Of a stretch of DNA of 9,699 nt, positions 1-6,142 are shown piece after piece (position 1 is the stretch's first letter; each line of letters begins with the position of its first letter). A model generated the notes under the pieces. That model saw only the letters and a list, made by a program, of their open reading frames with translations, had not been told where the DNA came from and ran no database searches. A program made the translations under genes and the position numbers. The DNA lies in the NCBI GenBank assembly GCA_934351765.1, contig CAKRJM010000075.1, forward strand, positions 1-9,699, in the 5' to 3' direction. The DNA is from an uncultured Lachnospiraceae bacterium. GTDB taxonomy: Bacteria > Bacillota > Clostridia > Lachnospirales > Lachnospiraceae.

Positions 1-749
1 GTATGGAGCTTCTTGGTGCGAAGGTGCACCCGGTTACCAGCGGCACCATGACGCTGAAGGATGCCGTCAACGAGGCCATGAGAGAGTGGACAAGACGGGT
101 GGATGATACACTGTATGTGCTGGGTTCCGTTATGGGGCCTCATCCTTTTCCCATGATCGTCCGTGATTTCCAGAAGATCATCGGAAAAGAGATCAAGGCC
201 CAGATACTGGAGAAGGAGGGACGTCTTCCTGATGCAGTGATTGCCTGCGTTGGCGGCGGCAGCAATGCCATGGGAGCGTTTTATGAGTTTATTCCCGATG
301 AATCGGTGAAGCTGATCGGCTGTGAGGCAGCAGGCCTCGGTGTGGATAATCCCAAGAATGCGGCAACGGTGGCAAACGGAAGCGTTGGGATCTTCCATGG
401 GATGAAATCGCTGTTCTGCCAGGATAAGTACGGACAGATCGCACCGGTGTATTCCATTTCTGCGGGTCTGGATTATCCGGGAATCGGGCCGGAGCATGCC
501 ATGTTAAACGAGACGGGACGTGCCCGGTATGTGCCCATCACGGATGAGGAGGCGGTAAGCGCCTTTGAATATCTTTCCAGAACCGAAGGTATTATTCCGG
601 CTATCGAGAGTGCCCATGCTGTTGCATATGCAAGAAAGCTGGCGCCGGAAATGAGTAAGGATCAGATCATGGTTGTAAATATCTCCGGCCGCGGCGATAA
701 GGATGTGGCTGCCATTGCAAGATACAGGGGGGTTGAACTTTATGAGTAG
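1..749 (+). CDS. trpB: Tryptophan synthase beta chain, 3' part (5' end outside window)
   Basis: This is the C-terminal 248 residues or so of TrpB, the PLP enzyme that condenses indole with L-serine to make tryptophan in the cytoplasmic alpha2-beta2 complex. Counting from the first ATG at base 3, the phosphate-binding loop GGGSN is at residues 84-88, SAGLD at 153-157 (D157 corresponds to E. coli D305), [10 protein letters not shown] contains E202 (E. coli E350), and NISGRGDKD contains S228 (E. coli S377, which contacts the PLP ring nitrogen). The family is about 395 residues long, so roughly 145-150 residues, including the PLP lysine, lie upstream. The ATG at base 3 is an internal Met: it aligns with the 'RMRLMGAEV' region of E. 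coli TrpB. The stop overlaps the start of trpA by 8 bases, which indicates translational coupling. No frameshift is seen. Identification is essentially certain from these motifs. Confidence 0.97.
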   Translation, partial: MELLGAKVHPVTSGTMTLKDAVNEAMREWTRRVDDTLYVLGSVMGPHPFPMIVRDFQKIIGKEIKAQILEKEGRLPDAVIACVGGGSNAMGAFYEFIPDESVKLIGCEAAGLGVDNPKNAATVANGSVGIFHGMKSLFCQDKYGQIAPVYSISAGLDYPGIGPEHAMLNETGRARYVPITDEEAVSAFEYLSRTEGIIPAIESAHAVAYARKLAPEMSKDQIMVVNISGRGDKDVAAIARYRGVELYE

Positions 750-1518
750 AATCGGAAACGCATTTAAAAACGGAAAAGCCTTTATTCCTTTTGTGACCGG
801 CGGCGATCCCAGCCTGGATGTCACCGAACAGCTCATCTATGCCATGACAGAGGCAGGTGCAGACCTGATCGAGATCGGTGTTCCCTTTTCGGATCCGGTG
901 GCAGAGGGCGTTGTGATCCAGGATGCCAATGAACGGGCGCTGGCTGCGGGATGTACTACAGACAAGCTTTTTGACTTGGTGGCGAAGGTGCGGAAAACCG
1001 TGGAGATTCCCATAGTATTTTTAACATATGTGAATCCTATTTATACCTATGGAAAAGAAGCCTTCCTGAAAAAGTGCCGGGAGTGTGGACTGGACGGCCT
1101 TATCGTACCGGATCTTCCGTATGAGGAAAAGGGAGAGATCCTTCCGGAATGTGAGAAATATGGCGTGGATCTGATCTCTCTGGTAGCGCCCACCTCTCAT
1201 GAACGGGTAAAGATGATCGCCAGGGAAGCACAGGGATTCCTGTACTGTGTATCCTCTCTCGGTGTTACCGGCGTAAGAAGCGAGATCCGCACGGATATTG
1301 GCGAGATGGTGAGCCTGGCAAAGTCGGTTTCCGGCGTACCCTGCGCCGTAGGATTTGGAATTTCCACCCCGGAGCAGGCAAAGAAAATGGCGGAAGTTTC
1401 CGATGGAGCCATTGTGGGAAGCGCTATTGTGAAGATCGTGGCTGAGCATGGAGCAGATGCCGTCCCCTATGTGGCGGATTATGTGAAGCGCATGAAGGAA
1501 GCCGTCAGGGAAATCTAA
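742..1518 (+). CDS. trpA: Tryptophan synthase alpha chain
   Basis: TrpA cleaves indole-3-glycerol phosphate to indole and glyceraldehyde 3-phosphate and passes the indole to TrpB. The product is 258 residues, the usual length for this TIM barrel (E. coli has 268). The start is the ATG at 742, inside the trpB tail, with AGGGGGG at 726-732 and a 9-base gap. An in-frame ATG at 703 would add 13 residues with no family match. Visible motifs are [10 protein letters not shown] (14-23), [10 protein letters not shown] (43-52) carrying the catalytic glutamate E44, [10 protein letters not shown], and the phosphate-binding GFGIST and GSAIVK near the C-terminus. One oddity: the second catalytic residue, Asp60 in E. 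coli, aligns with E55 (GAG at 904-906), and the next residue is Val where Pro is usual. The gene otherwise looks intact, and the 8-base overlap with trpB suggests coupled synthesis of both subunits. Confidence 0.97.
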   Translation: MSRIGNAFKNGKAFIPFVTGGDPSLDVTEQLIYAMTEAGADLIEIGVPFSDPVAEGVVIQDANERALAAGCTTDKLFDLVAKVRKTVEIPIVFLTYVNPIYTYGKEAFLKKCRECGLDGLIVPDLPYEEKGEILPECEKYGVDLISLVAPTSHERVKMIAREAQGFLYCVSSLGVTGVRSEIRTDIGEMVSLAKSVSGVPCAVGFGISTPEQAKKMAEVSDGAIVGSAIVKIVAEHGADAVPYVADYVKRMKEAVREI

Positions 1519-1544
1519 AAGTTTTATGAAACGGACAGGAATGC

Positions 1545-1573
1545 TTGACGACATTGTAAAAACTGTGTAAAAT
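1545..1573 (+). promoter_or_regulatory. Vegetative promoter for lipid kinase 1
   Basis: A TTGACG -35 box (1545-1550) and a TAAAAT -10 box (1568-1573) are separated by exactly 17 bases. Transcription would start near 1580, giving a leader of under 30 bases before the ATG at 1608. No intrinsic terminator is visible after trpA, so readthrough from the trp operon remains possible as well. Confidence 0.75.
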
Positions 1574-1607
1574 TTCTGATTGAGAATGGAAAGGCAGGTC
1601 TTTTACA

Positions 1608-2555
1608 ATGGAGAAAAAAATGCTTTTTGTCTTTAATCCGCAGTCCGGAAAGGCGCAGATCAAGACAAAGCTCATGGATATTTTAGATGTGTTTATCAAA
1701 GCCGGTTATCAGGTGGAGGTTCATGTGACTCAGCGTGCTCTTGATGCAAAGCGTGTCGTGGAAGAGCGGGGCGGTGAAATGGATCTTGTGGTCGGAAGCG
1801 GCGGTGACGGAACGTTGAATGAGGTGATCTCCGGGGTCATGGGAATGGAGAAAAAGCCGATGATCGGCTATATCCCGGCCGGAACCACCTGTGATTTTGC
1901 AGCTACCCACCGGATTCCGAGAGATATGGTAAAGGCAGCGGAAAATATCGTTCTGGGGACAGCCTGTCCCATTGATATCGGCAGATTTAATGAACGGTAT
2001 TTCGATTATGTGGCTGCGTTCGGGGCCTTTATCGATGTTCCGTATAAGACACCGAGAGAATTAAAGGCGGTTCTCGGTCATCCGGCTTATATTATTGAGG
2101 GAGCCAAAAGCATCGGAGGCATTAAGGCACGTCATATCGTCATGGAGGCTGATGAGGAGCGCTATGAGGGGGATGTGCTGGTGGGCATGGTCAGCAATGC
2201 CAATCAGATCGCCGGCTTCAAGGGACTGAACGGAAAGCATGTGGGACTGGATGATGGGAAGTTTGAGGTGCTTCTGGTGGAAAATCCCCAGAATATCCTT
2301 CAGCTTCCCGATGTGATCACCAGTCTTCTGCAGAATGGTCACAAGTCCAGGCTGGTCCGTCATTTTTCAGCATCAAAGGTGAAGTTTCATTTTGCGGAAC
2401 CGGTGGAATGGACGCTGGACGGCGAGTTTGGAGGAAAGCGGCAGGAAGTGGTGATTGAGAACTGCTGCAAGGCAGTTCAGATTATGAAAATGACCCATTC
2501 CCGCCCGAAAAAGACCGGAGCTGTCAAAAAAGGACAGGAAAATCCAGGAAAGTAA
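1608..2555 (+). CDS. Diacylglycerol kinase family lipid kinase (DgkB/YegS-like), copy 1
   Basis: This is a 315-residue soluble or membrane-associated lipid kinase of the DAGK_cat family, which phosphorylates diacylglycerol or a related lipid with ATP, usually to phosphatidic acid. Visible motifs are FNPQSGK (9-15), the nucleotide-binding GSGGDGTLNEV (63-73), PAGTTCDFA (90-98), LDDGKFEVLL (214-223) and the C-terminal TLDGEFGG (269-276), in the family order and at normal length. The ATG at 1608 is preceded by AAGGCAGG (1591-1598), 9 bases away, and puts the NPxSGK motif at its usual distance from the start. Residue 95 is Cys (TGT at 1890-1892) where the family nearly always has Asn in GT-x-N-D-F. 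The tail after about residue 297 is Lys/Pro-rich and outside the fold. The gene has its own promoter and sits 79 bases before the rpoD reading start. Substrate is inferred from the family only; sphingoid, undecaprenol-related or other lipids are possible. Confidence 0.88.
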   Translation: MEKKMLFVFNPQSGKAQIKTKLMDILDVFIKAGYQVEVHVTQRALDAKRVVEERGGEMDLVVGSGGDGTLNEVISGVMGMEKKPMIGYIPAGTTCDFAATHRIPRDMVKAAENIVLGTACPIDIGRFNERYFDYVAAFGAFIDVPYKTPRELKAVLGHPAYIIEGAKSIGGIKARHIVMEADEERYEGDVLVGMVSNANQIAGFKGLNGKHVGLDDGKFEVLLVENPQNILQLPDVITSLLQNGHKSRLVRHFSASKVKFHFAEPVEWTLDGEFGGKRQEVVIENCCKAVQIMKMTHSRPKKTGAVKKGQENPGK

Positions 2556-2564
2556 AAAAAGTGC

Positions 2565-2593
2565 TTTACATTTGCCGAAAAAGGTAGTATACT
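2565..2593 (+). promoter_or_regulatory. Vegetative promoter for rpoD
   Basis: TTTACA (2565-2570) and TATACT (2588-2593) are spaced by exactly 17 bases, close to the consensus for the primary sigma factor, so the gene is probably autoregulated. The expected transcript start is near 2600, which makes the ATG at 2605 a poor start and favours the GTG at 2635. Confidence 0.8.
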
Positions 2594-2619
2594 GATATTT
2601 CAACATGGGATATTTTGCG

Positions 2620-2625
2620 AAAGGA
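2620..2625 (+). promoter_or_regulatory. Ribosome binding site deciding the rpoD GTG start
   Basis: AAAGGA lies 9 bases before the in-frame GTG at 2635. The upstream in-frame ATG at 2605 has no such site and lies only about 5 bases into the predicted transcript. The ATG at 2628 is out of frame with the sigma factor. Confidence 0.7.
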
Positions 2626-2634
2626 CGATGGCAA

Positions 2635-3774
2635 GTGGAAAAAGCAGCGGAAAAAGCAAAATTTACAGAGCAGTTACAGAAACTTGTAGAACTTGGGAAG
2701 AATAAAAAGTCCACCCTCGATATGAATGACATCAACGACGCCTTTACGGGAGTCGAGCTGTCTGTGGAACAGATCGAGGATATTATCACCTATCTCGAAA
2801 GCAAGGGGATCGATGTCTTACGTGTAATGAATGATGAACTGGCCATTGATGATGACATGGTCCTGAGCACGGATGAAGACGGGTTTTCTCCTGAAGAGGA
2901 AGACGAAGAGGATATTGATTTAGACGCCATTGATCTTCTTGATGGTGTCGGAACGGAAGATCCGGTCAGAATGTATTTAAAAGAGATCGGAACAGTTCCG
3001 CTTCTGACGGCGGAAGAAGAATTAAAGCTGGCGAAGAGAAAGGCAGAGGGAGATCAGGTCGCAAAAGAGCGGCTGATCGAGGCAAACCTCCGTCTTGTGG
3101 TAAGTATCGCGAAGCGTTATACAGGCCGTGGGATGAGCTTTCTGGATCTTGTTCAGGAGGGCAATCTGGGCCTGATCAAGGGCGTTGAGAAATTCGATTA
3201 TACAAAAGGGTATAAGCTGAGTACCTACGCGACCTGGTGGATCCGCCAGTCGGTAACGAGAGCGCTTGCTGATCAGGCGCGGACGATCCGTGTGCCGGTA
3301 CATATGGTGGAGACCATCAATAAGATGTCCAAGATGCAGCGGAAGCTGACTCTGGAGTTGGGCTATGAGCCCTCGGTGTCAGAGCTGGCGGAGGCGCTGG
3401 ACATGACGGAAGAAAAGGTTATGGAGATCATGCAGATCGCCAGAGAGCCTGCCTCCCTGGAAACTCCCATCGGGGAAGAGGATGATTCCAACCTGGGCGA
3501 TTTCGTTGCGGACAGCAATGCGGTAACGCCAGAGGGCAATGTGGAATCGGTTATGCTCCGGGAGCATATTGATTCTCTTCTGGAGGATCTGAAGGAGCGG
3601 GAACGTCAGGTCATTGTACTCCGGTTTGGTCTGGAGGATGGTCATCCGAGAACTCTGGAGGAAGTCGGGAAGGAATTCAATGTAACAAGAGAGCGAATCC
3701 GCCAGATCGAGGCGAAAGCGCTCCGGAAGCTTCGAAATCCGGTTCGCAGCAAACGGATCCGTGATTTCCTGTAA
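2635..3774 (+). CDS. rpoD: RNA polymerase primary sigma factor (sigma-70/SigA)
   Basis: This is the housekeeping sigma factor, which directs core RNA polymerase to -35/-10 promoters. With the GTG at 2635 as start the protein has 379 residues, typical for Firmicutes SigA and lacking the long insert of E. coli RpoD. From the N-terminus: region 1.1-like helical part (10-65), an acidic linker (about 71-104), region 1.2 with [11 protein letters not shown] (109-119), region 2 with [15 protein letters not shown] (148-162) and [13 protein letters not shown] (176-188), the -10-recognising [15 protein letters not shown] (197-211), region 3 (about 223-300), and region 4 with the -35-binding helix-turn-helix around [20 protein letters not shown] (340-359). 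All key motifs are intact. The gene has its own promoter and follows a lipid kinase; dnaG, its common upstream neighbour, is absent here. A hairpin follows the stop by 22 bases. Confidence 0.97.
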   Translation: MEKAAEKAKFTEQLQKLVELGKNKKSTLDMNDINDAFTGVELSVEQIEDIITYLESKGIDVLRVMNDELAIDDDMVLSTDEDGFSPEEEDEEDIDLDAIDLLDGVGTEDPVRMYLKEIGTVPLLTAEEELKLAKRKAEGDQVAKERLIEANLRLVVSIAKRYTGRGMSFLDLVQEGNLGLIKGVEKFDYTKGYKLSTYATWWIRQSVTRALADQARTIRVPVHMVETINKMSKMQRKLTLELGYEPSVSELAEALDMTEEKVMEIMQIAREPASLETPIGEEDDSNLGDFVADSNAVTPEGNVESVMLREHIDSLLEDLKERERQVIVLRFGLEDGHPRTLEEVGKEFNVTRERIRQIEAKALRKLRNPVRSKRIRDFL

Positions 3775-3796
3775 AACGCGAAGTAAATGAAAAACG

Positions 3797-3823
3797 GGCT
3801 GTCTGCGAAAGCAGGCAGCCTTT
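3797..3823 (+). terminator. Hairpin after rpoD, probable terminator or attenuator
   Basis: The arms GGCTGTCTGC and GCAGGCAGCC form a 10-bp stem (one G-T pair) closed by a GAAA tetraloop at 3807-3810, followed by only TTTG. The short T tract suggests partial termination, allowing some transcription into queH, whose ribosome binding site begins 15 bases later. The opposite strand has a better T run (TTTTT) but no obvious gene to serve. Confidence 0.6.
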
Positions 3824-3846
3824 GTAATTCAGGGAAAGGAGGAATC

Positions 3847-4557
3847 ATGGCAGGGCAGAGAAATTATCAGAAAGAGCTGGACCGTTTGACGGAAAGCCTG
3901 GAACGGGAGGGGAAAAAGCCCCGTCTGTTTCTGCATAGCTGCTGTGCGCCCTGTTCCAGTTATGTCCTGGAATATTTGAGCAGGTATTTTTCCGTCACGG
4001 TATTTTATTATAATCCAAACATCAGCCCGGAGGAGGAATACCGGAAACGGGTGGAGGAACAGAAGCGTCTGATCCGTGCGTTTTCCTCTGAGATCGATGG
4101 CGCTCAGATCGACTTCCGGGAAGGGATTTATGATCCGGAGACCTTTTATGCCATGGCGAAAGGACTGGAAGACGTTCCGGAGGGCGGGGACCGCTGCTTC
4201 CAATGCTACGAGCTTCGGCTCCGGGAGGCTGCGAGTCTGGCAAAAGCGGGAGACTATGATTATTTCTGTACGACACTTTCCATCAGTCCTATGAAGAATG
4301 CGGAAAAGCTCATGGAAATCGGGGAACGGCTGGCAGAGGAATACGGTGTGTCCTATCTGCCGTCCAACTTTAAAAAGAAGAACGGTTATAAGCGTTCGGT
4401 TGAGCTGTCGGCTCAGTACGGCCTGTACCGGCAGGATTACTGCGGCTGCGTGTTTTCCAGGAGAGAGAGCGAGGCACGCCGGAGGGAGCGGGAGCGCATT
4501 GAAAAAAGTACAGAGGCCGGGTTAAAAAGTCTTTACACCGGCGAGGAAAAGCGATAA
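3847..4557 (+). CDS. queH: Epoxyqueuosine reductase QueH (DUF208)
   Basis: QueH carries out the last step of queuosine tRNA modification, reducing epoxyqueuosine to queuosine in the wobble position of GUN-anticodon tRNAs. It is the non-homologous replacement for the cobalamin enzyme QueG. The protein has 236 residues, normal for the family. The diagnostic cysteine motifs are present: HSCCAPC (30-36), GDRCFQCYELRL (114-125) and YRQDYCGC (194-201), with SISPMKN at 145-151. These cysteines are known in the family to serve the iron-sulfur and metal site. The ATG at 3847 follows AAAGGAGG (3835-3842) closely; an in-frame ATG at 3787 precedes the hairpin and would add a non-conserved extension read through the stem. 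The C-terminus is very Arg/Glu-rich. Expression may come by readthrough from rpoD, since no separate promoter is evident. No preQ1 riboswitch pattern is seen upstream. Confidence 0.93.
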   Translation: MAGQRNYQKELDRLTESLEREGKKPRLFLHSCCAPCSSYVLEYLSRYFSVTVFYYNPNISPEEEYRKRVEEQKRLIRAFSSEIDGAQIDFREGIYDPETFYAMAKGLEDVPEGGDRCFQCYELRLREAASLAKAGDYDYFCTTLSISPMKNAEKLMEIGERLAEEYGVSYLPSNFKKKNGYKRSVELSAQYGLYRQDYCGCVFSRRESEARRRERERIEKSTEAGLKSLYTGEEKR

Positions 4558-4560
4558 ACT
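4532..4560 (+). promoter_or_regulatory. Probable ackA promoter overlapping the end of queH
   Basis: TTTACA (4532-4537) and TAAACT (4555-4560) are spaced by 17 bases. The -10 box overlaps the queH TAA stop. The predicted start near 4567 gives a leader of about 100 bases before the ackA ATG. The geometry matches the rpoD promoter in this window, but the -10 is weaker. Confidence 0.6.
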
Positions 4561-4617
4561 AATAATAGTGTCTTTTTCTATTTTATTTCACAGGAAATGA
4601 ATAACAGAAGCACCAGA

Positions 4618-4633
4618 ATGTGCCGAGGCACAT
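4618..4633 (+). other. Small hairpin in the ackA leader
   Basis: ATGTGC and GCACAT form a 6-bp stem around CGAG, 18 bases upstream of the ackA ribosome binding site. The rest of the queH-ackA gap (4558-4667) is A/T-rich and holds a T-rich run near 4571-4588 without a GC stem. No known riboswitch class is recognised. Confidence 0.35.
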
Positions 4634-4667
4634 GAATGAGGAAAATTATTTAGGAGGATGCAGCAAA

Positions 4668-5858
4668 ATGAAAGTATTGATTGTAAACTGCGGAAGTTCT
4701 TCCCTGAAGTATCAGGTTATCGACTCCGAAAGCGAGCAGGTACTGGCAAAGGGTCTCTGTGAGAGAATCGGTATCGACGGCCGTCTGATCTATCAGCCCG
4801 CCGGTGGGGAAAAGGAAGTAACCGAAGCTCCCATGCCGTCTCATACCGAGGCGATCCAGATGGTTCTGGATGCTCTGGTAAACGAGAAGACCGGTATCTT
4901 AAAGTCTCTGGCAGAGGTAGATGCCATCGGACATCGTGTTCTGCACGGCGGCGCAAAGATCACAGAATCCTGTGTGATCAATGATGAAGTGCTGAAGGTG
5001 ATCGAGGAGTGCTGTGACCTTGGACCGCTCCATAATCCCGCAAACTTAAAGGGAATCTATGCATGCCAGAAGCTGATGCCCGGCAAGCCCAACGTAGCAG
5101 TATTTGATACCGCTTTCCATCAGAGTATGCCCACCAAGGCATTTATGTATGGTATCCCCTATGAATATTATGAGAAGTACCATATCCGTAAATACGGTTT
5201 CCACGGAACCTCCCACAGCTTTGTTTCCAAGGAGACCATCAAGTTCCTGAACCTGGATCCCAATAACTCCAAGGTAATCGTATGCCACCTGGGCAACGGT
5301 TCTTCCATCAGTGCCGTTAAGGACAGCAAGTGCGTGGATACCAGCATGGGCTTAACTCCACTGGAGGGTCTTGTAATGGGAACCCGTTCCGGCGATATCG
5401 ATCCTGCTGTTGTTGAGTATATCTGCAACAAAGAAGGCAAGACTGTCAGCGAAGTACTGAACATGCTCAACAAGAAGTCCGGTGTTTACGGTCTGACTAA
5501 GGGTCTGTCCAGCGATTTCCGTGATCTGGAAGCAGCTATGAGTGACGGAAACCAGCTTGCTGCTGATGCCATCGAAATCTTCTGCTACCGTGTAGCAAAG
5601 ACCGTTGGTTCTTATGTAGCAGCCATGAACGGTGTAGATGCCATCGCATTTACCGCCGGAATCGGCGAGAACGCTCCTCTGATCCGTGAGAAGGTATGTG
5701 AGTATCTTGGATACCTCGGCATCAAGATCGATGCTTCCAAGAACAACTGCCGCGGTAAGGAAGTTGTAATTTCCACAGACGATTCTGCAAAGCTGGTAGC
5801 AGTTGTTCCTACCAACGAAGAGATCGCCATCATGAGAGAGACCGTTGCTCTGGTTTAA
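4668..5858 (+). CDS. ackA: Acetate kinase
   Basis: AckA interconverts acetyl phosphate plus ADP with acetate plus ATP, the ATP-yielding last step of acetate fermentation. The 396-residue product is full length for the ASKHA-fold family. Conserved sites match those mapped in Methanosarcina: VNCGSSSLKYQ with N7, GHRVLHGG with R90, VFDTAFH with D147, GFHGTSH with H179, HLGNGSS (207-213), GLVMGTRSGDIDP with R240, FTAGIGEN (328-335) and PTNEEIAIMRE at the end. The ATG at 4668 follows AGGAGG (4652-4657) by 10 bases; an in-frame ATG at 4620 lies in the leader hairpin and is less likely. Codon choice is visibly more biased than in neighbours (CTG, AAG, GTA/GTT, ATC), fitting high expression. The phosphotransacetylase gene pta, which usually supplies its substrate from acetyl-CoA, is not adjacent. 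A strong inverted repeat follows. Confidence 0.98.
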   Translation: MKVLIVNCGSSSLKYQVIDSESEQVLAKGLCERIGIDGRLIYQPAGGEKEVTEAPMPSHTEAIQMVLDALVNEKTGILKSLAEVDAIGHRVLHGGAKITESCVINDEVLKVIEECCDLGPLHNPANLKGIYACQKLMPGKPNVAVFDTAFHQSMPTKAFMYGIPYEYYEKYHIRKYGFHGTSHSFVSKETIKFLNLDPNNSKVIVCHLGNGSSISAVKDSKCVDTSMGLTPLEGLVMGTRSGDIDPAVVEYICNKEGKTVSEVLNMLNKKSGVYGLTKGLSSDFRDLEAAMSDGNQLAADAIEIFCYRVAKTVGSYVAAMNGVDAIAFTAGIGENAPLIREKVCEYLGYLGIKIDASKNNCRGKEVVISTDDSAKLVAVVPTNEEIAIMRETVALV

Positions 5859-5897
5859 GCAATTGGTTTGACAGGAAGTAAAGAAGTAAATAAGAAC

Positions 5898-5917
5898 GAA
5901 TCCTGCGCACAGGATTC
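5898..5917 (+). other. Perfect short inverted repeat after ackA
   Basis: GAATCCTG and CAGGATTC form an 8-bp perfect stem around CGCA, starting 40 bases past the ackA stop. No T run follows. It stands 5 bases before a larger hairpin, so the two may act together in 3'-end formation or mRNA protection. Confidence 0.5.
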
Positions 5918-5922
5918 TCTGC

Positions 5923-5964
5923 CTGCGGCGGAGTGTGAAGAGATGATCTTTCACTTCGCCGCAG
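5923..5964 (+). terminator. Large hairpin after ackA, likely transcription end
   Basis: CTGCGGCGGAGTG (5923-5935) pairs with CACTTCGCCGCAG (5952-5964) as a 13-bp stem with one G-T pair and a 16-base loop. An alternative register pairs GTGAA with TTCAC inside the loop. The downstream T tract is poor (TGTGATTTATG), so classical intrinsic termination is uncertain. Its place after a highly expressed gene supports an end-of-transcript role. Confidence 0.5.
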
Positions 5965-6003
5965 TGTGATTTATGGGCGAAAAAAGTCTTTTCAGGGCGG
6001 AGA

Positions 6004-6020
6004 TCGTCTTAGAAAGACGA
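6004..6020 (+). other. Small inverted repeat upstream of the surface-protein promoter
   Basis: TCGTCTT and AAGACGA form a perfect 7-bp stem with loop AGA. It ends 5 bases before the predicted -35 box, where it could be a protein-binding site or a weak hairpin of the ackA readthrough transcript. The stretch 5965-6003 between the hairpins shows nothing recognisable. Confidence 0.35.
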
Positions 6021-6025
6021 ATGGA

Positions 6026-6053
6026 TTGTATCAAAACAGATCTGTGATAAAAT
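6026..6053 (+). promoter_or_regulatory. Extended -10 promoter for the surface-protein gene
   Basis: TTGTAT (6026-6031) and TAAAAT (6048-6053) are spaced by 16 bases. TGA immediately precedes the -10 box, giving an extended -10 element. The spacer contains the 10-bp palindrome ACAGATCTGT (6036-6045), a possible operator. The expected transcript starts near 6060. Confidence 0.55.
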
Positions 6054-6098
6054 AAGAAAAATCTAACATTCATTTCTAACAATTCTATTCAATTCAAA

Positions 6099-6127
6099 TG
6101 TTCCCGTCCATCTCATTTCCGGGAACA
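6099..6127 (+). promoter_or_regulatory. Leader hairpin next to the surface-protein ribosome binding site
   Basis: TGTTCCCG (6099-6106) pairs with CGGGAACA (6120-6127) as an 8-bp perfect stem with a 13-base pyrimidine-rich loop. It ends 5 bases before AGGAGG (6133-6138). The 43 bases before it (6057-6099) contain no G at all, so the leader is an unstructured tract followed by one stable stem. Translational control is possible but not demonstrated. Confidence 0.45.
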
Positions 6128-6142
6128 AAAACAGGAGGAAGT

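Noticed and set aside
703..741. Thirteen-residue N-terminal extension of TrpA from the ATG at 703
   Set aside because: It lies inside the conserved trpB tail, has no family match and a poorer ribosome binding site than the ATG at 742.
1519..1544. Trp operon terminator directly after trpA
   Set aside because: No stem with a following T run is visible before the next promoter.
3775..3846. preQ1 riboswitch before queH
   Set aside because: The queuosine link made this worth checking, but only a simple GAAA-loop hairpin is present, with no H-type pseudoknot pattern.
4022..4525. Overlapping frames on both strands inside queH
   Set aside because: They are shadows of queH, rich in Arg, Ser and Pro, with no start signals or recognisable domains.
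4597..4635. A 12-residue upstream frame in the ackA leader, overlapping the small hairpin
   Set aside because: AGG stands only two bases before its ATG and the peptide has no run of a regulatory amino acid. It is too weak to call a leader peptide.
5352..5954. A 200-codon open frame on the minus strand opposite ackA
   Set aside because: It lies almost wholly opposite a perfectly conserved acetate kinase, has no family motif or ribosome binding site that I can see, and is explained by the biased codons of ackA.
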